A DNA stretch of 60,645 nt from Spirochaetales bacterium (lineage in GTDB: Bacteria > Spirochaetota > Spirochaetia > SZUA-6 > DRHE01), in assembly GCA_030604195.1 (NCBI GenBank), contig JAUVWI010000015.1, positions 1 to 60,645 on the forward strand, in the 5' to 3' direction. Below are positions 8,076 to 16,284 of the stretch, in pieces; the first letter of the stretch is position 1; each line of letters begins with the position of its first letter. A model generated the notes under the pieces. It was not told the origin of the DNA. It did not search any database and saw nothing but the letters and a program-made list of their open reading frames with translations. A program made the position numbers and the translations under genes.

Positions 8076-9305
8076 ATGGCTGAATACTATAATGATTTCT
8101 TTGGGGATTTCGGGGGACGATATGTTGCAGAGATCCTCAGGAGTCCCCTGGATGAATTGGAGAAAGAGTTTCTCAAAGCCATGTCCGGTTCGGATTTTAA
8201 GAATGAGTTTAACCTTATGGCCAGGGAGTATACGGGCAGGCCCACACCATTAATGTTTGCTAAAAATGCGACAAAGGCGCTTGGAGGGGCTGAGATCTAT
8301 ATTAAGCTGGAAGGTCTGGCCAATACAGGCGCCCATAAAATAAATAATGTTATAGGCCAATGCCTTCTGGCCCGGCAGATGGGTAAGAAAAGAATAATAG
8401 CAGAAACAGGTGCAGGACAGCATGGTGTGGCTGTTGCCGCTGTCTGTGCAAGATTGGGTTTTGAGTGCCGTATTTATATGGGAGAGGTTGATATAAGGAG
8501 GCAGAGACCCAATCTGTTCTGGATGGAATTGTACGGGGCAGAGGTTGTGCCTGTAAAAAGCGGTTCAAAGACCTTGAAGGATGCTGTAAACGAGGCATTA
8601 AGGGATTGGGCTTCCAGCTTCAGCCATACCCACTACCTGCTTGGTTCAAGCCTTGGTCCATCACCCTATCCCGATATGGTTCGTGAGTTTCAGTCGGTAA
8701 TCGGTAAAGAGGTGGAAGATGATATTAAAAGCCGGAATCTGAATGTCGAGGCTCTGATTGCCTGTGTGGGAGGCGGGTCAAACTCTATCGGCTTCTTTTA
8801 TCCCTTCCTGGAAAAGGAAAAACCGAGATTGATAGGTGTTGAAGCCGGGGGCAGGGGCTCAGCTCCCGGAGATCATGCTTCACGAATGGGGGGACTTGGT
8901 AAAGAGGGCATTGTGCAAGGATACAAATCACTATTTCTTTTAGATGAGGAAGGGCAGGTACAACCGACACATTCCATATCTGCCGGGCTTGATTACTGCG
9001 GTATAGGCCCGCAGCTTGCAAGCCTGGGGCAAAGGGGCAGAATCGAGTTTACTAAAGCTTTGGACAGAGAAGCCCTTGATGCTGTGCGTTTCTTTGCCGG
9101 CCATGAAGGTATAATATTTGCCCTCGAATCGGCACATGCCGGGGCTGTTGCTATGAAGATGGCAAAGGATATTTCAAAGGATAAAGCAATTATTGTTAAT
9201 ATGTCAGGAAGGGGAGATAAAGACCTTTTCATCCTGGCTCGTGAGCTGGACAGAGACAACTGGATACCCTTCTTAAAAGAGGAGGTAGCTCAATATGAAG
9301 AATAG
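8076..9305 (+). CDS. trpB: tryptophan synthase beta chain
   Basis: A 409-residue PLP enzyme that joins indole with serine to make tryptophan. It is a standard TrpB1: N-terminal DFFGDFGGRYV, PLP lysine in GAHKINN, catalytic glutamate in AETGAGQHG, phosphate loop VGGGSNSIG, and GRGDKD near the C-terminus. Its length is slightly above the usual 390-400. The start has a strong ribosome binding site (GAAGGAGAT, 6-7 nt upstream). It overlaps trpA, so the two subunits are coupled. No trpE, D, C or F is nearby, so indole or indole-glycerol phosphate must come from genes elsewhere or from outside the cell. It is divergent from the GntR operon that contains another TrpA homologue. Confidence 0.95.
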   Translation: MAEYYNDFFGDFGGRYVAEILRSPLDELEKEFLKAMSGSDFKNEFNLMAREYTGRPTPLMFAKNATKALGGAEIYIKLEGLANTGAHKINNVIGQCLLARQMGKKRIIAETGAGQHGVAVAAVCARLGFECRIYMGEVDIRRQRPNLFWMELYGAEVVPVKSGSKTLKDAVNEALRDWASSFSHTHYLLGSSLGPSPYPDMVREFQSVIGKEVEDDIKSRNLNVEALIACVGGGSNSIGFFYPFLEKEKPRLIGVEAGGRGSAPGDHASRMGGLGKEGIVQGYKSLFLLDEEGQVQPTHSISAGLDYCGIGPQLASLGQRGRIEFTKALDREALDAVRFFAGHEGIIFALESAHAGAVAMKMAKDISKDKAIIVNMSGRGDKDLFILARELDRDNWIPFLKEEVAQYEE

Positions 9306-10053
9306 GTTAATGACCCACCTGGTTGCCTACTATCCGAACCGAGATGCCTCTCTAAGGGTGGCAAAAGCCTTAATAGACGGCGGCAGCAGTTTCTTAGAGG
9401 TGCAGTTCCCCTTCAGCGATCCCACAGCAGACGGTGTCTATATACAGCATGCCTGCAAACAGGCACTGGATCAGGGATTCAAACTAACCCCCGGCTTTGA
9501 GCTGCTCGCTTTAATAAAAGAGCTGGCCCCGCATATTCCTCTCTTTGTAATGAGTTATGCGAATATTGCTTACAGGCTCGGCATCAAGAACTTCCTTGAG
9601 AAATGCAAAGAAGCAGGCGCGCAGGGAGTCATTATCCCTGATTTACCACCGGATTATGATGAGGGCCTTTTTGCTGTCGGGAAAAGGTGCAATCTCCAGG
9701 TGATCCCTGTTATAGCACCGACTATCAGCAATAGCAGGCTGAAGATCATAGCTGAAACCGGTGCTGAATATCTCTATGCGAGCCTGCGCAAAGGGATTAC
9801 CGGCGCGGTAACAGAGATCGGCAAAGAAAATCTCGATTTTCTTGACCGGATTAAGCCTTTAGGTATGAAAATCCTGGCAGGCTTCGGTATTGCAGAGAGA
9901 AAACAGGTAGAAGTGCTCTCACCATATGTACATGCTGCGGTTATCGGCTCTGCTTTCATAAAAGAGATAATGAATACCGGGGAGGAAAAAGATCCCTATA
10001 AAGTGATACTGGCTAAGATGAAGAGGCTTATTCCTGAAGATGAGAGAGGATAG
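9295..10053 (+). CDS. trpA: tryptophan synthase alpha chain
   Basis: A 252-residue TIM barrel that cleaves indole-3-glycerol phosphate and passes indole to TrpB. The catalytic segment FLEVQFPFSDPTADG is canonical, with Glu49 and Asp60 equivalents and the PFSDP loop intact. GITG and AGFGIAERKQ form the phosphate site. The start overlaps the last 11 nt of trpB in another frame. Compared with the homologue at 3873-4673 this is the classical version, so it is the likely partner of TrpB. A piece of a third trpA-like sequence lies at 10904. Confidence 0.94.
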   Translation: MKNRLMTHLVAYYPNRDASLRVAKALIDGGSSFLEVQFPFSDPTADGVYIQHACKQALDQGFKLTPGFELLALIKELAPHIPLFVMSYANIAYRLGIKNFLEKCKEAGAQGVIIPDLPPDYDEGLFAVGKRCNLQVIPVIAPTISNSRLKIIAETGAEYLYASLRKGITGAVTEIGKENLDFLDRIKPLGMKILAGFGIAERKQVEVLSPYVHAAVIGSAFIKEIMNTGEEKDPYKVILAKMKRLIPEDERG

Positions 10054-10113
10054 TAACCTCACTGTCCAGGCCTTTTATCGCAGAGTAAATGGCTGAAGTG
10101 AGCAATTTTATTA

Positions 10114-10842
10114 CTACAGTAACAGCAGATTAATGATGAAAAGAAGATGATGTTTTCTAAGACGGGAGATTTCTTTTGCCATGTCGACATCCCACAGACT
10201 TTTCTGAAAAGCCATTAAATTTTCGGCATTCAGAGCCAGGCTGCGAGTTCGGGATTCAAGTGTTTTCACTAATGTGCCCATAATTATTCTCTGTCTGAGG
10301 AAGAAGTTAAGGAGACGATCTACACCGGCTGGTTGATAATATTTCTCGTCTTGAAACCGGCCCTTTAGGATATTATCCGCAAGCAGTTCGGTAAATATCC
10401 TCTTTTTATTAAACTCTGCATTTTTCAAGGTAAATAGAATTTGTTCGTAGTACTGATTAATTTCTATGTCAATATAATTCCGATCCTCAAGGGAATATAA
10501 AAAACTACTGCGCTTCAGGATCAATTCCCTGATATTTTGAAGCAGATCAGTAATATGTTCTGAGAAACTCTCAGCGGTTTTATAGTAAGAATTCATATCC
10601 CCATAATTAGAGATGGTGCCATCCAATTCCTTGATATGGGCTTCCAGTTTCTCATAGAGAGTATAATTTGCCGGATTATCCGGGAGCAAATAGGTCCCTG
10701 TGGCAAGGCGCCGGTAGCTTTTATTCAGGCTTTGTTCAGTATTGCTCAAAATGCGGTTTAAATAGGATAGGGGTTCTTCAGTCGAAAGGTTTTGAGCTAG
10801 AAATATTGAGAATAGTATTAAAAAAGCCCTTTTAGCTATCAT
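10114..10842 (-). CDS. exported flagellin-like (FlaB-related) protein
   Basis: A 242-residue protein with the helical ends of a flagellin. The N-terminal block LNKSYRRLATG (39-49), the helix through AHIKELDGTISN (68-79) and the block SLEDRNYIDIEINQ (117-130) followed by AEFN resemble spirochaetal FlaB. Near the C-terminus NAENLMAFQKSLWDVDMAKE (205-224) matches the flagellin signature DVDMAKE. Two things are odd. The chosen start (MIAKRAFLILFSIFLAQ, 10842, GGAAG upstream) gives a Sec-type signal peptide, which type III exported flagellins lack. The C-terminus stops soon after the DVDMAKE helix in FIINLLLL. No flagellar gene is adjacent. It may be an envelope protein built from a flagellin, or a minor filament or periplasmic component. 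Family call strong, role unknown. Confidence 0.72.
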   Translation of the reverse strand: MIAKRAFLILFSIFLAQNLSTEEPLSYLNRILSNTEQSLNKSYRRLATGTYLLPDNPANYTLYEKLEAHIKELDGTISNYGDMNSYYKTAESFSEHITDLLQNIRELILKRSSFLYSLEDRNYIDIEINQYYEQILFTLKNAEFNKKRIFTELLADNILKGRFQDEKYYQPAGVDRLLNFFLRQRIIMGTLVKTLESRTRSLALNAENLMAFQKSLWDVDMAKEISRLRKHHLLFIINLLLL

Positions 10843-10903
10843 TTTATGGCTTCCATTATTAAAGTTACTTACTGGAAGCGGCAAAGGCCAATAGGATCTT
10901 CAT

Positions 10904-10984
10904 TCTGCCGGGAAAAAATGCAATCTCCGTGTGATTACTGTTATAGCCCCTACTATCAGTAAAAAATACTCTCACCAACTGTAA
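10904..10984 (+). pseudogene. trpA gene fragment
   Basis: A stretch reading GKKCNLRVITVIAPTISKK aligns, at both DNA and protein level, with GKRCNLQVIPVIAPTISNS inside the trpA at 9295-10053 (DNA around 9674-9740), with scattered substitutions. It then runs to a stop at 10982. Nothing else of trpA is readable around it. It looks like the remains of a duplicated or replaced trpA copy, now lying between the flagellin-like gene and vapC. Confidence 0.65.
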
Positions 10985-10985
10985 T

Positions 10986-11369
10986 TCAAAGACGCGGGAG
11001 CTGGGCAAGGCAATCGAAATGTGCATCGCGGGAGTAGAGAAATAGATTATGTTGGGAAATCAATGCTGCAATCCATATGTCATTGGTTGGAATAGGAGTG
11101 CCTTGCTCTCGAAGCTGGCGGAAAATGCGGGCATAATGGTGAGTTGTTTCCTCATCAGCGAACAGTACTCTAACACGAGGTCGATTCAAGAACTGGTTAA
11201 GGATATTTTCATTTTTTTGCATAATAGATCCGCACAGGAAACCGGCACGAAGTTCAGCCAAAGTAATAAAAGGGATATATATCTGCTCAACGGTTCGAAT
11301 CTGTTCAACAACATGGGGTACATTTTCACAAAAATCGCGGTATCGATTTGTATCAATAACTATCTTCAT
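10986..11369 (-). CDS. vapC: VapC-type PIN-domain toxin (ribonuclease)
   Basis: A 127-residue PIN nuclease. The acidic metal-binding residues are in order: Asp in MKIVIDTNRY, Glu in TLAELRAGF, Asp in TNDIWIAA and Asp in YSRDAHFD. VapC toxins cleave RNA, often tRNA, when freed from their antitoxin. The ATG at 11369 overlaps the TGA of the antitoxin gene (ATGA), so the pair is coupled; a TTG two codons upstream is less likely. All four active-site acids are present, so the toxin appears intact. Confidence 0.85.
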   Translation of the reverse strand: MKIVIDTNRYRDFCENVPHVVEQIRTVEQIYIPFITLAELRAGFLCGSIMQKNENILNQFLNRPRVRVLFADEETTHHYARIFRQLREQGTPIPTNDIWIAALISQHNLFLYSRDAHFDCLAQLPRL

Positions 11370-11626
11370 TTCCAAAGATCTGCATCAACCTGATCCATTT
11401 CTTCAATGGCTTTGTCAAATGCAGGATCCTGTACCCATGTTCCGGCTAAATCAGCTAGATCGCCGTAATATATTTTTTCATTTGATAGCCCAAGACCGCG
11501 CATCAGGACCTCTATGGTGATCTTATTCAAGCTCTTTCCTTCCCTCTTGGCTTTTTCTCGCAGGGAAGCATTCAAGCGAGCTGGCACGCCTCTTATTGTG
11601 TATTGTAAAGTTTTTTTCGTTTTCAT
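11366..11626 (-). CDS. vapB: FitA/VapB-type ribbon-helix-helix antitoxin
   Basis: An 86-residue protein starting MKTKKTLQYTIRGVPARLNA, followed by LREKAKREGKSLNKITIEVL, the ribbon-helix-helix DNA-binding core of FitA-like antitoxins (about residues 8-50). The C-terminal part (DPAFDKAIEEMDQVDADLW) is the usual toxin-wrapping segment. The start at 11626 is preferred because the fold begins there; an upstream start would add 12 residues without family support. It is cotranscribed with, and precedes, vapC. Confidence 0.8.
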   Translation of the reverse strand: MKTKKTLQYTIRGVPARLNASLREKAKREGKSLNKITIEVLMRGLGLSNEKIYYGDLADLAGTWVQDPAFDKAIEEMDQVDADLWK

Positions 11627-11775
11627 GCCTACATTGTAAGCATCACATGCCTGCAATGTCAAGGGGTAAAGACAGTGGCTGTAGATTCCCCTCTCATATC
11701 AGGCGCTTTGCCTTACAGGTGTACAGTTTTACCTGATTCATGCTAAGCTTTTCTATTATAAAGAGGTGATGTGGA

Positions 11776-12534
11776 ATGAAAGAAGAGCAAATGTTAACTG
11801 ACTTTCCGAAACTGCACTGTCCCTTCATTCGTCAGACTTTCAAGGTGAACAGGGAGCAGTGGAAAAAACATGGATCAAGGCTGCAAATGCGGGAGCCGGA
11901 AGCTTATCTTGTAGTAGACAGGGTGAATCCGGGGTATGAGTGGGTTTTTGATGATCCGGATACAATTGCGGTGGAGAAGCTCAACGGCACTAACGTAAAA
12001 TTGCTAACCAGCGGCGGCAGGTTGATCGCCCTGCAAAACAGGCTGAATATAATTGATCCCCTGCAGATCATCAAGGGAAAGACCTTTATAATAGAGGGTG
12101 TATTCAGAGCTATCGGCAAGGGGCTGGTAAAGGAAGAGGGGGAACAGGCAGGGGAGCTGATAGGGCCGAAAGTCCAGGCAAATCCCTATAAGCTTGAAAT
12201 GCACGAGTGGTATCCTTTTGAAGCAGCCATAGACCGCCTGCGTTACAAATCATTCCACGAGCATGAAAGAAACTTTGACAACTGGAGCAGTTGGTTTAAG
12301 GAGTGGTTATTCTCAAGGTATTATACAAAAAGGGCTTCCAAACTGGGATTAGAAGATAAGGTTATGGCAGAAGGCGTGGTCTTTTACAATCTCAAGAGAA
12401 AAGCCCAAAATAAAAAGTGGATGGCCAAGCTGCGGCGGGATATGTTCGATTGGTATTACTCTTCTGAAATAGAGATATACGATTATGATAAAAAAGGCAG
12501 GGACGAAGTAGAAGATCAGGAAAAATTCGAGTAA
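11776..12534 (+). CDS. RNA ligase-like nucleotidyltransferase
   Basis: A 252-residue protein with the motifs of ATP-dependent RNA ligases. Motif I is VEKLNGTN with Lys68 as the probable adenylylated residue. A motif Ia-like LQNRLN follows at about 86-91, motif IV is MAEGVVF (about 197-203), and a motif V-like KKWMAKLRRD lies at 213-222. It is much shorter than DNA ligases and fits small Rnl-type or uncharacterised RNA ligase families. The start has GAGGTGATGTGGA upstream. It is divergent from the vapBC pair with a 149-nt gap, so it might mend RNA cut by a nuclease, but that is speculation. Its substrate could equally be unrelated RNA. Confidence 0.65.
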   Translation: MKEEQMLTDFPKLHCPFIRQTFKVNREQWKKHGSRLQMREPEAYLVVDRVNPGYEWVFDDPDTIAVEKLNGTNVKLLTSGGRLIALQNRLNIIDPLQIIKGKTFIIEGVFRAIGKGLVKEEGEQAGELIGPKVQANPYKLEMHEWYPFEAAIDRLRYKSFHEHERNFDNWSSWFKEWLFSRYYTKRASKLGLEDKVMAEGVVFYNLKRKAQNKKWMAKLRRDMFDWYYSSEIEIYDYDKKGRDEVEDQEKFE

Positions 12535-12608
12535 TAGAAAAAGGTGCAGGAAAGCACTCACCTCTGGGGCTGGGCGCCCCCGGTTGACTCAACTTAGCCT
12601 GTGTTTTT

Positions 12609-12650
12609 CGCGGTCATCCGCGGTCATTTGCGGTGTATTACGGTAAGGAA
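12609..12650. repeat. short tandem repeat with 10-bp period
   Basis: CGGT recurs at exactly 12611, 12621, 12631 and 12641. The first two units are CGGTCATCCG and CGGTCATTTG, then the copies decay. It lies between the ends of two convergent genes and reaches the stop of the MBL-fold gene. Confidence 0.45.
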
Positions 12651-13495
12651 GAGAATTCTATTACTCTACCTGCTCCGCTTTCGATGTAGTTTTCTTTGTA
12701 TTCCTTCTTGAATAAATACCTGCAGCGGTCGCCAGAGCAGTGTGAGGGAGCGACTTTTTGTACCTTAAGATGCCTGAACTGCTCAATGATACTCTTTAGA
12801 TTGTGTTCGGAGCTCGATCCGAGATGAAACCCACCCATGAGCACATGTAAATCTCTATTCGGTAGTATTTGCCTTGCTCTTCCGGCAATCTTTACAATTC
12901 CCGGATGCGCACATCCCGTAATGACCACGATTCCATTCTTTGTATCCAACAATAAAGATTGCTCTTTGATAGCAGATCCCAGAACCCCTGTAGTATAGAC
13001 ATGCTCAGCAATTTTTGCAGCACCTTTTATATCCTGATATTCGGCGCCAAGAGAAGTTATGGTCTCTCTAATCCTGTTTGGAAACGAAACCGGTATAAAG
13101 ACAGTTACTTTGGGATTTTTCCTGAGAAATCCGTACAAGCCTCCCAGATGGTCTCCATGGATATGAGAGATGACCACCATATCTATATTTTCCGGATCGA
13201 TGTCCATCTTCTCCATATTTGATAGCAATACAGTGCTGTCTCCACCTGTATCGAAAAGGATATCCTGACCGGGTGTTTTAACCACGCATGCAAAACCCCA
13301 GCTAGAGGATAAGCGGGGTTGAAACAGGTAGTTGTCGTACACAACTGTAATAGAGATATTTTTCGGTTCAAGTTCTTCGGGTATCACAGTGGACCCCACA
13401 CAAAGAAAAATAAATACTGAATACTTGATACATTTCAGATGCATCTCCTGGAATAATAATGCTTTTCTTGATCGGTTGCAAATGATAATGAACAC
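12638..13495 (-). CDS. metallo-beta-lactamase-fold hydrolase, exported
   Basis: A protein of up to 285 residues with the metal-binding signature SHIHGDHLGG. Further ligands lie in TGCAHPGI, MGGFHLG and APSHCSGD, the pattern of the branch often named after dihydropterin-ribofuranosyl-aminobenzene phosphate synthase. Such annotations rarely tell the true substrate. A hydrophobic segment (YSVFIFLCVGS) near the N-terminus suggests export or membrane anchoring. The start is uncertain: a GTG at 13495 gives the full length, while the ATG at 13444 gives 268 residues and a more ordinary signal peptide but has AGGAG touching it. It lies 9 nt downstream of the DUF4143 ATPase gene on the same strand. Confidence 0.78.
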   Translation of the reverse strand: MFIIICNRSRKALLFQEMHLKCIKYSVFIFLCVGSTVIPEELEPKNISITVVYDNYLFQPRLSSSWGFACVVKTPGQDILFDTGGDSTVLLSNMEKMDIDPENIDMVVISHIHGDHLGGLYGFLRKNPKVTVFIPVSFPNRIRETITSLGAEYQDIKGAAKIAEHVYTTGVLGSAIKEQSLLLDTKNGIVVITGCAHPGIVKIAGRARQILPNRDLHVLMGGFHLGSSSEHNLKSIIEQFRHLKVQKVAPSHCSGDRCRYLFKKEYKENYIESGAGRVIEFSSLP

Positions 13496-13504
13496 TATTG
13501 CAGA

Positions 13505-14617
13505 TCAGATAAGGGTATTTAAGAATTCTACTGCCGGGAGAACGCGGATGCCGTCTGCTGTAATGTAGTTTTTCTTCCCCATTGCCGAAAGCTGCAGCGC
13601 CTCAGCCGCCGGGAAGCGATTTTTTAAATATTTCAGCCCTTTTGTGATATCCGCATCACTCCATTTAACTTCGATAAGCTGAATGGGCTTGAGCTTTTCA
13701 GTGACAATAAAATCTACCTCCCGGCCGTCAACATCTCTAAAATATCTTAAATGCAAATCTCTGCCTTTGGCATCCTGCTCAAAGTGAATCCATTTCAGAA
13801 GGTGGATGGCTACAAAGTTTTCAAAGCGGGCCGGTAGATCGCTGACTAAAGACCAATCGTAGTGATAATGTTTCTGCTCTTTCTTAACGGCTCTGATTTG
13901 GGGTGCGCCAAAAGGCGGGATCCGGACTATGGAATATAGCCTTTCAAGAATGGCAACCCACTTGGATACTGTTTTATGACTGATCTGTAAATTAAGACGG
14001 AGGCTGTTGATCGAAAGAGGAGAACCGACTAAATCCGGGAGTCTTAGAGCCAGTAATTCGAGGTTTCCCAAATCGAGGACCTGCTCCAGGGAAGAAAGCT
14101 CTTCATGAATCAGCCGGTTTCTGTATTCTCTAGACCACCTCTTTGCTTCAATTTCGGATCCGCCGAAAAAGGGTTCGGGGAAGCCGCCCAGGTTCAATAA
14201 ATCCTGGAGTTCCTTGTTGGAAGTAATATTCAATTCCTTTACAGAGAGGGGATGAAGCCTCAGGAGATGATAGCGGCCCTGAAGCGAATCCCCCCCAAAT
14301 CGATAGTATTCGAGCCTGGCGCTTCCAGTTACCAGGATTTCGCAGCTGCCCTGCACTTTATCGTACAGTCCTTTAAGGTAATTCCTCCAGGAACGGTACT
14401 TGTGGATCTCATCCAATACTATCATTTTGGCTGGAGGTAACTCTTCTTTTAAAATTGCTTCTCGATGCTTTGTTATATCCCAGCATAAATATCCCCTGGG
14501 ATCACTCAATATGGCTTTAGCCAGAGTAGTTTTTCCAACCTGCGTGGGACCCGGCATAAAGACCATCTTTTTCTTAAGATCCTTTCTGATCTGTTCATCG
14601 AGGTATCGCTTATGCAT
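13505..14617 (-). CDS. AAA-type ATPase with DUF4143 domain
   Basis: A 370-residue protein with Walker A GPTQVGKTT (about 23-31), Walker B MIVLDEIHKY and sensor-like LVTGSARLEYY. The C-terminal DUF4143 part has REVDFIV followed by LIEVKWSD, the acidic and lysine residues of a PD-(D/E)xK nuclease-like fold. Functions in this large family are mostly unknown, and members are often mobile and multi-copy. A related intact gene lies at 52457 and a broken one at 53623. It is divergent from the MFS gene, with an inverted repeat between them. Confidence 0.85.
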   Translation of the reverse strand: MHKRYLDEQIRKDLKKKMVFMPGPTQVGKTTLAKAILSDPRGYLCWDITKHREAILKEELPPAKMIVLDEIHKYRSWRNYLKGLYDKVQGSCEILVTGSARLEYYRFGGDSLQGRYHLLRLHPLSVKELNITSNKELQDLLNLGGFPEPFFGGSEIEAKRWSREYRNRLIHEELSSLEQVLDLGNLELLALRLPDLVGSPLSINSLRLNLQISHKTVSKWVAILERLYSIVRIPPFGAPQIRAVKKEQKHYHYDWSLVSDLPARFENFVAIHLLKWIHFEQDAKGRDLHLRYFRDVDGREVDFIVTEKLKPIQLIEVKWSDADITKGLKYLKNRFPAAEALQLSAMGKKNYITADGIRVLPAVEFLNTLI

Positions 14618-14645
14618 ATGTCAATTGTACTGCTTTTTTCTACAC

Positions 14646-14677
14646 CTGTCAAAATAACTCACGAGTATTTTTGACAG
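14646..14677. promoter_or_regulatory. inverted repeat between divergent genes
   Basis: Arms CTGTCAAAA (14646-14654) and TTTTGACAG (14669-14677) are exact reverse complements with a 14-nt spacer. They lie in the 145-nt gap between the DUF4143 gene and the MFS gene. It may be an operator serving one or both; which protein binds is unknown. Confidence 0.4.
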
Positions 14678-14762
14678 CCGGTGAATTCACTCGCCTTATA
14701 ACCCTATACCTGGATAGTTTATCAATAGTTATATAAGTGGTATAAGAATAGAACAGAACCAG

Positions 14763-16031
14763 ATGAAAAAAGAGAACATCACTTTGGACAAAAAAGATCA
14801 CTACTATCTGCGTAACGTTATCGGTATATCAGGTACCGAGTTCCTCTGGGGGTTCGGCACACCTGTAATGTTCGAATCAACCTTTATCCAGCTTTTCTTA
14901 AGGAATCTGGGCGCCAGCAGCTTTCTGGTGGGTCTGGTTCCCACCTTCTTTTTTATCGGGCTTTCCGTGTTTGCCCTTTTTGCCGGTTATCTTACCAGCC
15001 ATTTGCCGCGCAAGCGCACTGTAGTAATTCTGACCCATCTCTATTCAGGTATCATTCCCCTGATCTTTGGCCTGCTGCTCTTCTTTATGGACCAGGTAAT
15101 ATTGATAATCGGGATTTTTTTCATTTCTTATGCACTCTTTTCCATCTCCATCGGTTTTACCGCGCCCATCTGGCAGAATTACCTGGTAAAGATATTCTCG
15201 GAGAAGAAAGCCTTCCCCGGTATATCGATTATGATGATCAGCCAGAGTATAGCAAAACTGGTGAGCAGCTTTCTGGTTGCTAAAATTGTCAGTCGCTATT
15301 CTTTTTCAACCGCTTCCTGCGGCGTTATCTTTACTGTAGTGGGGCTGGTCTTCATTGCCGGGGCTTTTATGTTCCTGCTTACTAAAGAGATAACAGATGA
15401 AAATGAAAATAACACCAGGCACCCTTCCTTTGCCACCTATTTCCGCCATTCCCTGGCTGAAGTGGTGAAAAACCGTAATTTTCTCTATTTCCTGGGCAGT
15501 GACCTGGAGCTGTTCGCAGTAATAAATATTATCTCTTTCTATGCAAATTACGCTACCGAATACTGCGGTATAAAGCCTGCTGTGGCTGCCGGTTTGTTTG
15601 TGGCCTGCAACTATACCGGGGCAATTATAATAAATATTCTTTTAGGCTGGATCGGTCTCTTAAAATTAAAGAACAAATACATCCTTTCCAGGATAATCTC
15701 CTTCTCAGCCATAATTATCCTGGTGCTGTGGCAAAGCCTCTGGGCTTTTTTACTGGCCAGTTTCCTGCTGGGCTGTTCCCGTTCCATGCGCATGCTGGCC
15801 TATTCGCCGGCGGTGAAGAGGCTTTCCGGTCTGGCCGACGCCACCAACTATTTTTCTGTGGCCCCTATTCTGACCCTGCCCTTTAGCGCCGGTATCTCAT
15901 TGATGAACGGCCGCTTCTTAGATCATTTTGCTGTTTGGGGAGCTCTTTCCTACAAATTGATGTTTATGGGAATGGCTATATTGGTGGTAATAAGTCTTTT
16001 CTTCATTATCAAGACCGACTTCTCAGATTGA
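14763..16031 (+). CDS. major facilitator superfamily transporter
   Basis: A 422-residue membrane protein with about twelve hydrophobic segments. Between the second and third segments it has the basic loop HLPRKRTVV typical of MFS carriers. The first part contains the charged start and LRNLGASSFLVGLVPTFFF. The substrate cannot be told from sequence. No strong ribosome binding site is visible before the ATG at 14763, and no second Met gives a better fit. It is followed by a GC-rich hairpin and the tRNA gene. Confidence 0.82.
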   Translation: MKKENITLDKKDHYYLRNVIGISGTEFLWGFGTPVMFESTFIQLFLRNLGASSFLVGLVPTFFFIGLSVFALFAGYLTSHLPRKRTVVILTHLYSGIIPLIFGLLLFFMDQVILIIGIFFISYALFSISIGFTAPIWQNYLVKIFSEKKAFPGISIMMISQSIAKLVSSFLVAKIVSRYSFSTASCGVIFTVVGLVFIAGAFMFLLTKEITDENENNTRHPSFATYFRHSLAEVVKNRNFLYFLGSDLELFAVINIISFYANYATEYCGIKPAVAAGLFVACNYTGAIIINILLGWIGLLKLKNKYILSRIISFSAIIILVLWQSLWAFLLASFLLGCSRSMRMLAYSPAVKRLSGLADATNYFSVAPILTLPFSAGISLMNGRFLDHFAVWGALSYKLMFMGMAILVVISLFFIIKTDFSD

Positions 16032-16083
16032 CACAGCGTGTTTATACGGGGTACATTAAGGCGGTTTAAAAAGCAGTCGTAAA

Positions 16084-16104
16084 GGCGCGCCTATTAGGCG
16101 CGTT
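16084..16104 (+). terminator. GC-rich hairpin after the MFS gene
   Basis: Stem CGCGCC (16086-16091) pairs with GGCGCG (16097-16102) around loop TATTA. The T-run is weak, so termination may be incomplete. Confidence 0.35.
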
Positions 16105-16124
16105 ACCTGCGATCAATGATTTTA

Positions 16125-16198
<74 letters not shown>

Positions 16199-16284
16199 AT
16201 CTCTCACTTCAGGAATGATAAACAGGTTAAGTTTCCTTTTTTACGTGAAATATCAGTTCTCCGGGATATACTGTAACGATAGGT

